Below, piece by piece: positions 45,701 through 53,732 of a stretch of 57,116 bases of DNA (position 1 is the first letter of the stretch; every line of letters begins with the position of its first letter). Origin of the DNA: an uncultured Mediterranea sp. (lineage in GTDB: Bacteria > Bacteroidota > Bacteroidia > Bacteroidales > Bacteroidaceae). Position numbers and translations under genes: made by a program. The notes beneath the pieces are model-generated. The model saw only the letters and a list, made by a program, of their open reading frames with translations. It had not been told where the DNA came from and ran no database searches. The stretch is taken from NCBI RefSeq assembly GCF_902493215.1, contig NZ_CABUOL010000019.1, forward strand, positions 1 through 57,116, given 5' to 3'.

Positions 45701-46829
45701 TGTAGAGGCTGATTCCGTTGTCCGTGGCAAACCACAAATCGCCGTCGCGGTCTTCGATGACGGCATTCACACGGTTGTTCACGAGCGACTGGCGGTTGCC
45801 GATGGAGTGCTTGATCCAGTGGAAGTCGGCATAGCGGTTGTCGCGCACGGTGATGCCGATGGGGAAGTTTGCCATCCAGATGCGTTGTTCGTCGTCGATG
45901 TAGAGGTCGGTGATGCTGTTGCCGTTCATCGCGTTGTAGCGGTTGTAGTCGGCCGTGATGTAGGGTTCGCACTCGTAGGTATCGGTGTTCAGCCGGTAGA
46001 CGCCGGCTCCGTCGGTAGCAATGAGTACCGTGTTCTTTCCGAATTCCTGTATACTGTTGATGGTGATGTCCGTCAGCTCGGTTTGTAGTTGCAAAAGCTG
46101 GTGTCTGTTCAGGTCATAGACAAAGATACCTTTCAGGAAGGTGCCGATGAACACTTTTCGGGTACTCTTGTCGAGGTAGAGCTCGTTGACCTGCAGGTTC
46201 AGGGAGTCGAGCTTGTCGCAAGGGTTCAGTTGCAGGATGCTGTCCTTCAGTTCGGCATAGTGTATGCCCTGGTCGGTGCCGATGAAGTAGTGTGCGGTAT
46301 CGGTTTGCAGGATGCAGGTGATGTTTTCGTCCAGCTGGTTGCGGATGTGCCGGGTGTGGCTGTTGCGGCTATCATACAGGTATATCTGCTTGCGGGTGCA
46401 GAGCCATATCTGGCCTTTCTCGTCCACGTAGCCATAGCTCACGGGCGTATTGTGTTCCTTTTCCGTCTGTTCGGGAAGCTTGTACACCAGTTGGAAACGG
46501 TCGTGCTGGCTTTCGTAGCGGAAGACGCGGCCCTTCTTGCCTATCTCCCACAACACACCGTCGGTGTCCAGATAGAGCCAGTTCAGGTTGATGGCCGAGT
46601 TGAGTTCCTGGTCGCCGTCCATCAGCTTGTAGTGTTTGAACTCCTTTCCGTTGTAACGGTCGATGCCTTCGGGGGTCAGGAACCACATGTAGCCTTTCCG
46701 GTCTTTTTCGATGGCATACACCTGCCGGTTGCTCAATCCGTCTTCCATACCTATATATTTATAGGTCTGCGGGCAGACGATGAGTGGTAGCAGGATGGCG
46801 ATAAAGGTAATCAGGATGTTTTTTCTCAT
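42774..46829 (-). CDS. hybrid two-component system regulator (HTCS)
   Basis: A 1351-residue inner-membrane sensor-regulator. Order: signal/anchor helix (KNILITFIAILLPLIVC); periplasmic beta-propeller repeats over about 20-690 (EDGLSNRQVYAIEKDRKG and repeated DGxLWxGT units); a Y_Y_Y domain to about 760; a transmembrane helix near 776; HisKA with phospho-His near 816 (INTAHDIRTPLTLI); ATPase domain with NLLSNALKYT and DTGIGVP; a receiver with the phospho-Asp near 1132 (DLIISDIMMPE); and an AraC-type DNA-binding domain from about 1240. HTCS proteins usually control polysaccharide-utilisation loci, but no susC/susD pair is next to it; it is translationally coupled to two CHR transporter genes instead. 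MRKNIL at 46829 is preferred to an ATG 24 codons earlier. Confidence 0.95.
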   Translation of the reverse strand: MRKNILITFIAILLPLIVCPQTYKYIGMEDGLSNRQVYAIEKDRKGYMWFLTPEGIDRYNGKEFKHYKLMDGDQELNSAINLNWLYLDTDGVLWEIGKKGRVFRYESQHDRFQLVYKLPEQTEKEHNTPVSYGYVDEKGQIWLCTRKQIYLYDSRNSHTRHIRNQLDENITCILQTDTAHYFIGTDQGIHYAELKDSILQLNPCDKLDSLNLQVNELYLDKSTRKVFIGTFLKGIFVYDLNRHQLLQLQTELTDITINSIQEFGKNTVLIATDGAGVYRLNTDTYECEPYITADYNRYNAMNGNSITDLYIDDEQRIWMANFPIGITVRDNRYADFHWIKHSIGNRQSLVNNRVNAVIEDRDGDLWFATDNGISLYNDRQEQWTSFLSTFETGGKNKSHSYISLCEVAPGIIWAGGYSSGVYQIDKRNRSVQFFTPASMGNAGIRADKYIRAILKTSDGKIWAGGYYNLKEIDYTRKQVRLIGGLSDITALTENDSTHLWVGTVNGLYRLEKRSGKAEYVELPVESHYIYSLYQSDDQKLYIGTNNTGLLIYDLKEKQFYHFDKDNSSLISNNVYCILPDGEGGIFLSTESTLTTFDPHSKTFHNWTKEQGLKAEHFNASAGILRRNGQLVFGSTDGAIEFDKNMVLPDHYTTKMVFSDFKVLYETVYPGDKHSPLTTNIDDIGLLRLKYDQNIFSLQVSSINYDYPSLVLYSWKLEGFYDKWSQPSRDNIISFTNLSPGEYTLRVRAISNENHNTVLEERSLPIVIDKPLWFSWWAWLAYILFTLVALITALRIYLLRKQKRESNEKIRFFINTAHDIRTPLTLIKAPLEDLANHEQLSESGRNNIHTALRNVHVLLRLTTNLINFERADTYGGKLRVAEYELGAYLEETLNIFREYAKVKRIALTYEKNFDYLNVWIDKDKMDSILKNLLSNALKYTAEEGSVVLEATETAEQWTIEVKDTGIGVPAAEQRKLFRMHFRGSNAINAKTSGSGIGLLLVWKLVRLHKGKLSFSSTEGQGSTVRVSFPKSRKAYRKAAFVDALPNREAELPPVQPEDQVEECPTTTVLPTREDTAEQPQATSNHEKILIVEDNDELREYLRQTLSDVYVVQACNNGRQALEVVKDYAPDLIISDIMMPEMRGDELCRTLKKDINTSHIPIILLTALNTERSIIEGLQTGADDYLVKPFNVGILRATIANLLQNRRLLRSKYASLAINDEKPETPCNNCTDDLDWKFITTVTRYVEDNIEKSEFNVDSLCALMNMSRTSFYNKLKALTDQAPADYIRIIRLKRAAQLLREKQYNITEISEMTGFNDVKYFREVFKKYYKVSPSQYAKGEDGPANEKNIEEQQ

Positions 46830-46880
46830 AGCCGACACGATATTGTTTCCTTGGAAACAGAATGCTTTGAATAAGGGAAA

Positions 46881-46940
46881 AGACACGGATGAAACAGACA
46901 TCCGGCCGTTTGGCCGTCGGGGTCCGTTTCATCCATGTCT
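46881..46940. repeat. 60-bp imperfect hairpin between purL and the HTCS gene
   Basis: AGACACGGATGAAAC at 46881-46895 pairs with GTTTCATCCATGTCT at 46926-46940; further in, GGCC pairs around a GTTT loop. It lies upstream of the HTCS start on the same strand as both genes. It could be a terminator, attenuator or mobile-repeat remnant. Confidence 0.6.
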
Positions 46941-46957
46941 ATATGGAGAGGGTAGAG

Positions 46958-46988
46958 GGTGGGGCGTTTTTTGTGTGGACGCCCCGCC
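46958..46988 (-). terminator. GC-rich hairpin after purL
   Basis: GGYGGGGCGT arms around an 11-nt A/T-rich loop lie 10 bp after the purL stop (46998). The stem is strong, but no U tail follows on the minus strand, so termination is only probable. Confidence 0.45.
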
Positions 46989-46997
46989 TTCCGTTGT

Positions 46998-49900
46998 TTA
47001 TCGGGTCTTCTCTTCCACCCACTTGCGGGCGTTGACGAAGGCTTCTATCCACGGCGTCACTTCGTCGTGATGCAGGCGGTCGGCCGGATAGTAGGCGTTC
47101 TGCCAGGGGAAGATGGCGCGCTCCAGGTGGGGCATGATGGCCAGGTGGCGTCCGTCGGGGCTGGCGATACCTGCCACGGAGTAGTCGGAACCGTTGGGGT
47201 TGCCGGGATACTCGTCGTAGGTGTACTTGGCCACGATGTTGTAGTGGTCTTCGTCGTAGGGCAGGGAGAACTTGCCTTCGCCGTGAGCCACCCAGATACC
47301 CAGCTTGCTACCGCTCAACGAACCGAACATCACGCTACGGTTGGTCGGGATAGTCAGGCCCAGGAAGCGGCTCTCGAACTTGTGCGAGTCGTTGTGGAGC
47401 ATGCGTCCGCGCTTCTCGTCGGTGGGGTTGATGAGGTTGAGCTCCATCATCAGCTGGCAACCGTTGCACACACCCAATGAAAGAGTATCTTCACGGGCAT
47501 AGAACTTGTCGAGCGCCTCTTTCGCCTTGGGGTTGAAGAGGAAGGCGCCTGCCCAGCCCTTGGCCGAGCCAAGTACGTCGGAGTTGGAGAAACCACCGCA
47601 GAAGACAATCATGTTGACGTCTTCCAGCGTCTCGCGTCCACTCACGAGGTCGGTCATCGTCACGTCCTTCACGTCGAAGCCGGCCAGGTAGAGCGAGTAG
47701 GCCATTTCGCGTTCGCCGTTTGTACCCTTTTCGCGGATGATGGCGGCGCGGATGCCGCTCGGCGTACGGCGGTCGGGGCTGATGCCGTATTGCGAGAGCT
47801 TACCTGTGAAGCCCGGCATGAAGGCCAGGTCCATGGGTTGCATCTTGTAGTTCTCGAAGCGCTTCTTGGCGCAACCGTTCATCGACTGGCGACGGTCGAG
47901 CAGGTAGGAAGTGGAGTACCACACGTCGCGCATGTAGTCGATGCCGAACTGGTAGGTGGCACCGTCCTTCTCCACGAGGATGTGGCGTTCGTCGGTCGGC
48001 TTGCCAATCTTCACGAAGCCCACGCCGGCGTCTTCGAGTATCTTCTTCACTTCGTCCTTGTGCTTGTCGGCCACCTGGATGACGATACCCGGGTTTTCGG
48101 CAAAGAGTATCTTGACGAGGTCGTTTTCCTTAATCTTGTCGAGGCTGATTTCCATACCGCCCTCCACGTTCGAGAAGCACATCTCGAGCAGGGTGGTGAT
48201 GAGACCGCCGGCCGAGATGTCGTGTCCGGCCAGGATGAGGCCCTTGTTCACCAGCTCCTGAACGGCCAGGAAGGCGTCACGGAAGTATTCGGGGTTCTGC
48301 ACGGTAGGTACGTCGTCGCCCACCTTGCCCAGAGACTGGGCGAAGGCCGAACCGCCCAGCTTCAGGTTGTCGAAGCTGAAGTCGATGTGGTAGAGCGTCG
48401 TCTTGTGGTCGTTCACCAGCACGGGCGAAACCACTTTCTTCACGTCGCTCACCTCGCCGCCGGCCGATACGATGACCGTACCCGGGGCGATGACCTTGCT
48501 ACCGTCGGGGTATTTCTGCGTCATGGAGAGGGAGTCCTTGCCCGTAGGCACGTTGATTTGCAGGGCACAACAGAAGTCGCTCAATGCCTTGACGGCCGTG
48601 TAGAGGCGTGCATCCTCACCCTCCTGCGAGCGGCAGGGCCACATCCAGTTGGCCGAGAGCGATACGCTATCGAGCCCTTCGGCCAGCGGTGCCCATACGA
48701 GGTTGGTCAGCGCCTCGCTCACGGAGAGCACGGAGCCTGCGGCCGGATTGGCCAGTGCGGCTTGCGGAGCATGACCCAGCGAAGTGGCGATACCTGCCTT
48801 GCCGCGGTAGTCGAGGGCCACGACGCCGCAATCGCTCAACGGCAACTGGAGCTCGCCCACGCATTGCTGGCGGGCAATCTTGCCCGTCACGGAGCGGTCC
48901 ACCTTGTTGGTCAGCCAGTCCTTGCAGGCCACGGCTTCCAGCTGGAGCACGTTGGCCAGGTATTCATGAAGCTTGGACAGCTCGTAGGTCGGCATTTCGT
49001 AGTGACGCTCTACGGTCTTGTCCACCATATATGTCTTGGGTGAGGAGCCGAACATCTGGTCAACGGCCAGGTCGAAGGGACGTACGCCGTCGGCCTGCTC
49101 GAAGCAGAAGCGGTGGTCGCCGGTCGTTTCGCCCACAACGTACATCGGGGCGCGTTCGCGTTCGGCAATCTTGCGCACGTGTTCGATGGCTTCTTCCTTG
49201 ATGAGCAATCCCATGCGCTCTTGGCTCTCGTTGGCGATGATTTCCTTGGCCGAGAGGGTCTTGTCGCCGATGGGTAGCTTGCTCATGTCGATGTGTCCGC
49301 CACACTCTTCCACCAGTTCGCTGAGGCAGTTCACGTGTCCGGCCGAGCCGTGGTCGTGGATGGAAACGACGGGGTTCACCTCTTCCTCGCAAAGGGCGCG
49401 CACCACGTTGTAGGCACGCTTCTGCATCTCGGCGTTGGCGCGCTGGACGGCGTTCAGTTCGATGCCGCTACTGTATCTTCCCGTATCGACAGAAGATACA
49501 GATCCGCCGCCCAAACCGATGCGATAGTTGTCGCCACCCATTACGACGACCTTGTTGCCTGCTTCTGGTTTGCCCTTGAGGCAATCGCGCTGGGTACCGT
49601 AACCTACGCCTCCGGCCAACATGATGACCTTGTCGTAGCCGTAAACTTCTTCTTTCTCTTTATGCTCGAAGGTCAGCACCGAACCGCAGATGAGCGGCTG
49701 GCCGAACTTGTTGCCGAAGTCGCTGGCGCCGTTCGACGCCTTGATGAGGATTTGTTCGGGCGTCTGGTACAGCCATTTGCGCACGGGCAGGATTTCTTCC
49801 CACTCGCGTCCTTCCTCCGTGCGGGGGTAGGAGGTCATGTAGACGGCCGTACCTGCGATGGGCCAGGAGCCCTTTCCGCCACCCATACGGTCGCGGATTT

Positions 49901-50702
49901 CACCGCCCGTACCCGTCGATGCGCCGTTGAAAGGCTCCACGGTGGTGGGGAAGTTGTGCGTCTCGGCCTTCAGGGAGATGACGCTCTTGATGTCCTTCAC
50001 CTCGAAGTAGTCGGGCTTGGAGTGGTCGGCGGGAGCGAACTGCTCGATGACGGGACCTTCGGCAAAGGCCACGTTGTCCTTGTAGGCCGATATGATTTTG
50101 TTGGGGTTTTCCTGTGTGGTCTTCTTGATCATCTGGAAGAGTGAAGATTCCTGCTCCACGCCGTCGATGATGAACGTACCGCCGAAGATTTTGTGGCGGC
50201 AATGCTCGGAGTTGATTTGGGCAAAGCCGAACACTTCGGAGTCGGTCAGCGGGCGTCCGAGGTCTTTCTCCACCTTCTTCAGGTAGTCCATTTCCTCCTT
50301 CGAGAGGGCCAGACCTTCCTGCTCGTTGTAGGCTTCGAGGTCTTCGATGTGGACGATGGGTTCGGGCTTGCGGTTGGTGGTGAACACCTGCTGGTCGAGT
50401 CCCTTGTACATGCGTTGGAGCATGGGGTCGTATTCGGCGTTTTCATCGGCCACGGGGAAGTATTCCTCGATGCGCGCGATGCCCGTCAGGCCCATGTTTT
50501 GGGTAATTTCCACGGCGTTCGTGCTCCAGGGCGTGATCATTTCGCGGCGGGGGCCTACGAAACAGCCTTTCAGGTTTTCTTCACTTTCAGGGGTGGCTTC
50601 TCCAAAAAGCCAGCAGAGCTTGTCGCTGTCTGCCTTCGAGATGGCGTGTTCGCTTGCTACGGCAATCACGCTTTTCTGAGGAGTTCTGTAGAAAGAAATC
50701 AT
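46998..50702 (-). CDS. purL: phosphoribosylformylglycinamidine synthase (large single-chain form)
   Basis: This cytosolic enzyme converts formylglycinamide ribotide, glutamine and ATP to the amidine in purine synthesis. The 1234 residues are the fused type: an N-terminal PurS-like and linker region, two AIRS-type halves (CRHKIFGGTF, GAETHNFPTTVEPFNGASTGTGGEIRD, SVSLSANWMWPCR, SAGGLITTLLEMCFS), and a C-terminal glutamine amidotransferase domain with nucleophile Cys near 1078 (SLGVCNGCQLMME) and a His/Glu pair downstream. No frameshift seen. It has a good promoter at 50788-50818. guaA at the left end belongs to the same broader nucleotide pathway but is not linked in an operon. Confidence 0.97.
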   Translation of the reverse strand: MISFYRTPQKSVIAVASEHAISKADSDKLCWLFGEATPESEENLKGCFVGPRREMITPWSTNAVEITQNMGLTGIARIEEYFPVADENAEYDPMLQRMYKGLDQQVFTTNRKPEPIVHIEDLEAYNEQEGLALSKEEMDYLKKVEKDLGRPLTDSEVFGFAQINSEHCRHKIFGGTFIIDGVEQESSLFQMIKKTTQENPNKIISAYKDNVAFAEGPVIEQFAPADHSKPDYFEVKDIKSVISLKAETHNFPTTVEPFNGASTGTGGEIRDRMGGGKGSWPIAGTAVYMTSYPRTEEGREWEEILPVRKWLYQTPEQILIKASNGASDFGNKFGQPLICGSVLTFEHKEKEEVYGYDKVIMLAGGVGYGTQRDCLKGKPEAGNKVVVMGGDNYRIGLGGGSVSSVDTGRYSSGIELNAVQRANAEMQKRAYNVVRALCEEEVNPVVSIHDHGSAGHVNCLSELVEECGGHIDMSKLPIGDKTLSAKEIIANESQERMGLLIKEEAIEHVRKIAERERAPMYVVGETTGDHRFCFEQADGVRPFDLAVDQMFGSSPKTYMVDKTVERHYEMPTYELSKLHEYLANVLQLEAVACKDWLTNKVDRSVTGKIARQQCVGELQLPLSDCGVVALDYRGKAGIATSLGHAPQAALANPAAGSVLSVSEALTNLVWAPLAEGLDSVSLSANWMWPCRSQEGEDARLYTAVKALSDFCCALQINVPTGKDSLSMTQKYPDGSKVIAPGTVIVSAGGEVSDVKKVVSPVLVNDHKTTLYHIDFSFDNLKLGGSAFAQSLGKVGDDVPTVQNPEYFRDAFLAVQELVNKGLILAGHDISAGGLITTLLEMCFSNVEGGMEISLDKIKENDLVKILFAENPGIVIQVADKHKDEVKKILEDAGVGFVKIGKPTDERHILVEKDGATYQFGIDYMRDVWYSTSYLLDRRQSMNGCAKKRFENYKMQPMDLAFMPGFTGKLSQYGISPDRRTPSGIRAAIIREKGTNGEREMAYSLYLAGFDVKDVTMTDLVSGRETLEDVNMIVFCGGFSNSDVLGSAKGWAGAFLFNPKAKEALDKFYAREDTLSLGVCNGCQLMMELNLINPTDEKRGRMLHNDSHKFESRFLGLTIPTNRSVMFGSLSGSKLGIWVAHGEGKFSLPYDEDHYNIVAKYTYDEYPGNPNGSDYSVAGIASPDGRHLAIMPHLERAIFPWQNAYYPADRLHHDEVTPWIEAFVNARKWVEEKTR

Positions 50703-50705
50703 ATT

Positions 50706-50721
50706 TTTATAGCGCTATAAA
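50706..50721. promoter_or_regulatory. 16-bp palindrome in the purL leader
   Basis: TTTATAGCGCTATAAA is a perfect palindrome 3 bp from the purL start codon. A second inverted repeat, AGGCCTGGAGG / CCTCCGGCCT (50748-50780), lies further up the leader. Either may be an operator or RNA structure; no known purine regulator site is matched. Confidence 0.45.
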
Positions 50722-50787
50722 TGATGATAATAATCGTTGTCGTCGCAGGCCTGGAGGTGAATGCGTTTCCTCCGGCCTTTCGTGTTG

Positions 50788-50818
50788 CAAAGATAGTATA
50801 ATCGGGGGGAAGTACAAA
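50788..50818 (-). promoter_or_regulatory. promoter of purL
   Basis: On the minus strand: TTTG at 50818-50815, a 19-bp spacer and TATCTTTG at 50795-50788. The leader is about 80 nt. Confidence 0.7.
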
Positions 50819-50857
50819 ATGAAAACGAAGTTTTTGATTTTATACATCAGGGGCGGC

Positions 50858-51056
50858 GGGGATGTGTCAAAATGAGGTGAGGTTATTCAACTCCCCTCCT
50901 TCCCGAAGGAGGGGTGCCCAAAGGGCGGGGTGGTAGGTTTTCACGGAAGTATGTCGGTCAACGCGTTATGTATTCACCTACCACCTCCCCCTATCGGGTA
51001 CTCCTCCTTCCAGAAGGAGGAGAGTTTCAGAGACTCCTTTTTTTGACACGCCCTCC
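50858..51056. repeat. nested inverted repeats with two REP-like units
   Basis: Two GC-rich units face each other: 50888-50938 contains CTCCTTCCCGAAGGAGG and GGGGTGGTAGGT; 50976-51027 is its diverged reverse complement (ACCTACCACCTCCCCC, CTCCTTCCAGAAGGAG). They share roughly 80% of positions. Around them, GGGGATGTGTCAAAA (50858-50872) and TTTTGACACGCCC (51041-51053) form an outer imperfect inverted repeat. This is like a paired REP/BIME element. Confidence 0.75.
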
Positions 51057-51147
51057 TTCCGATATCTCTATTTTTGATATAACCTGCACTCTATTTTGAT
51101 AAGACAGGCTGCACCTCGGGCGTAAAAGCAAAATCATGGCTTTTGCT

Positions 51148-51177
51148 TTGTACTTCTCTCGGTTTGCACTATCTTTG
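51148..51177 (+). promoter_or_regulatory. promoter of the LysE-family gene, almost abutting the start codon
   Basis: TTG at 51148-51150, a 19-bp spacer and TATCTTTG at 51170-51177. Only four bases separate it from the ATG at 51182, so the transcript would start at or within a base or two of the start codon. Confidence 0.7.
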
Positions 51178-51181
51178 CGGC

Positions 51182-51835
51182 ATGATTCAGTTGGAGACCA
51201 TATTCGATATCTTGTGGAAGGGCTTCATTATCGGCGTCATTGTGTCGGCGCCGCTGGGGCCTGTGGGTGTGTTGTGCATCCAGCGTACGCTCAACAAGGG
51301 CCGCTGGTATGGCTTCGTCACGGGTATCGGTGCCGCGCTGAGCGACATCTTCTACGCCCTGCTCACGGGTTACGGCATGAGCTTCGTGTTCGACTATGTC
51401 AACAAGAACATCTTCTACCTCCAGCTTTTCGGGAGCCTTCTGCTGCTGGTTTTCGGTATCTATACCTTCCGTAGCAACCCCGTGCATTCGCTCCGTCCCG
51501 TGTCGAGCAGCAAGGGCACGTATCTGCACAACTTCATCACGGCGTTTTTCGTCACGCTCTCCAATCCGCTCATCATCCTCCTGTTTGTGGGCCTCTTCGC
51601 CCGCTTTGCCTTCATCAGCCCGGGTGTGCTCCTGTTCGAGGCCGTCACGGGCTATCTGGCCATTGCCCTGGGAGCCTTGTCGTGGTGGTTCGGCATCACC
51701 TATTTCGTCAGCAAAGTACGCACGCGCTTCAACCTGCGCGGCATCTGGATACTGAACCGTGTCATCGGAAGCATCGTGGCCGTGGTGTCGGTGCTGGGCC
51801 TTGTGTTCACGCTGATGGGTGAATCGCTGTATTAG
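51182..51835 (+). CDS. LysE-family translocator
   Basis: A 217-residue inner-membrane exporter with about six hydrophobic segments. It has the family opening KGFIIGVIVSAPLGPVGVLCIQRTLNKGRWYGF with its conserved PxGP motif, and NPLIILLFVGLFA later. LysE-type proteins export amino acids or small metabolites; the substrate is unknown. The start at 51182 keeps the usual N-terminus; an in-frame ATG at 51143 would precede the promoter and is rejected. It opens a + strand row with the DUF4924 gene (21 bp on) and rfbD. Confidence 0.88.
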   Translation: MIQLETIFDILWKGFIIGVIVSAPLGPVGVLCIQRTLNKGRWYGFVTGIGAALSDIFYALLTGYGMSFVFDYVNKNIFYLQLFGSLLLLVFGIYTFRSNPVHSLRPVSSSKGTYLHNFITAFFVTLSNPLIILLFVGLFARFAFISPGVLLFEAVTGYLAIALGALSWWFGITYFVSKVRTRFNLRGIWILNRVIGSIVAVVSVLGLVFTLMGESLY

Positions 51836-51856
51836 TGTAACTATCAACCGATAACG

Positions 51857-52399
51857 ATGTATATTTCCAAACAACTGAAAGAAAAGAACATTGCCGAATA
51901 CTTGATCTACATGTGGCAGGTGGAGGACCTGATACGTGCCAACGGGTGCGACATCGACCGCCTGCGCGAGCAGGTCATCGCCCGCTATCCCGAAGACCAG
52001 CGTGCGGCACTCGAGGAGTGGTATGCCAACCTGTGCGACATGATGCGCGCCGAGGGGGTGGTGGAGAAGGGACACCTGCAAATCAACTGCAACGTCATCC
52101 AGAACCTCACCGAGCTGCACGGCGCCCTGCTGGCCTCCACGAAGTATCCCTTCTACAACGCGGCCTACTTCAAGGCCCTGCCCTTCATCGTGGAGCTGCG
52201 CCAGCGCAACGGCCGCAAGGAGGAACCCGAGCTGGAGACCTGCTTCGAGGCCCTCTACGGCGTGTTGTTGCTGAGGCTTCAGAAGAAGGACATCAGCGAG
52301 GGGACGGCCAAGGCGATGGAGGCCGTGAGCGCTTTCATCTCGTTGCTGGCCAACTATTACGACAAGGACAAAAAGGGAGAACTCAAATTGGACGACTGA
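51857..52399 (+). CDS. DUF4924 family protein
   Basis: A 180-residue predicted cytosolic, mostly helical protein (YISKQLKEKNIAEYLIYMWQ at the start, then a long acidic/leucine-rich middle). Recognised as the DUF4924 family of Bacteroidetes; no function known. It is 21 bp after the LysE-type gene and only 1 bp before rfbD, an arrangement kept in other Bacteroides, so the three are probably one operon. No catalytic motif is apparent. Confidence 0.8.
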   Translation: MYISKQLKEKNIAEYLIYMWQVEDLIRANGCDIDRLREQVIARYPEDQRAALEEWYANLCDMMRAEGVVEKGHLQINCNVIQNLTELHGALLASTKYPFYNAAYFKALPFIVELRQRNGRKEEPELETCFEALYGVLLLRLQKKDISEGTAKAMEAVSAFISLLANYYDKDKKGELKLDD

Positions 52400-52400
52400 T

Positions 52401-53302
<902 letters not shown>

Positions 53303-53310
53303 GATGAACA

Positions 53311-53676
53311 ATGTTGCACGAAGAACTGACTGCCCAAATCATTTCGGCGTTTTATGAAGTTCACAAAACGTTGGGATTCGGATTCCTTGAACAGGTGTAC
53401 CAGAATGCTCTCTATATGGAGCTGCAGGAGAGGGGATTGAAGTGTGAGTGTCAGAAAGAATTGAAAGTATATTATAAAAATAAAATAGTAGGTACGTATA
53501 AAGCGGACATGGTAGTGGAAGATGTCGTCATTCTGGAACTGAAAGCAGTTTCTTCCTTACGAGTGGAACATGAATGGCAGCTGATAAACTACCTGAAGGC
53601 AACCGACCTGCAAGTGGGACTCCTGCTCAATTTTGGCCTGAAGGCTGAAATGAAACGCAAGGTCTTCACTTATTAG
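53311..53676 (+). CDS. GxxExxY family protein (PD-(D/E)xK nuclease-like)
   Basis: A 121-residue protein with the family motif G24-FL-E27-QV-Y30 (GFLEQVY) and a restriction-endonuclease-like core: Asp65 in YKADMVVED, then Glu75-x-Lys77 in ILELKAV, followed by a helix (EWQLINYLKA). The metal-binding pattern D-x9-E-x-K looks intact. Function is unknown; a nuclease role is inferred from fold. Base composition and codons (AAA, TTA, GTA) are clearly AT-richer than rfbD and prfC on either side, suggesting foreign origin. It is bracketed by perfect 31-bp inverted repeats (53272-53302, 53687-53717), so the gene and repeats together look like an inserted cassette. Confidence 0.9.
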   Translation: MLHEELTAQIISAFYEVHKTLGFGFLEQVYQNALYMELQERGLKCECQKELKVYYKNKIVGTYKADMVVEDVVILELKAVSSLRVEHEWQLINYLKATDLQVGLLLNFGLKAEMKRKVFTY

Positions 53677-53686
53677 GATGAGCCTT

Positions 53687-53717
53687 CTCCGTGAAAATCC
53701 GTGTAATCCGTGCCAAA
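53687..53717. repeat. right 31-bp inverted repeat of the GxxExxY cassette
   Basis: CTCCGTGAAAATCCGTGTAA begins this exact reverse complement of 53272-53302. It lies 10 bp after the GxxExxY stop and 15 bp before prfC. Confidence 0.92.
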
Positions 53718-53732
53718 ATATAACGAAAATAT

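Larger units (their letters stand above)
50703..51181. other. intergenic region between divergent purL and the LysE-type gene
   Basis: About 480 bp with no gene. From left to right: the purL leader with two inverted repeats, the purL promoter (50788-50818), an outer inverted repeat (50858-50877 with 51038-51056) enclosing two REP-like units (50888-50938 and 50976-51027), and the LysE promoter (51148-51177). Confidence 0.6.
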
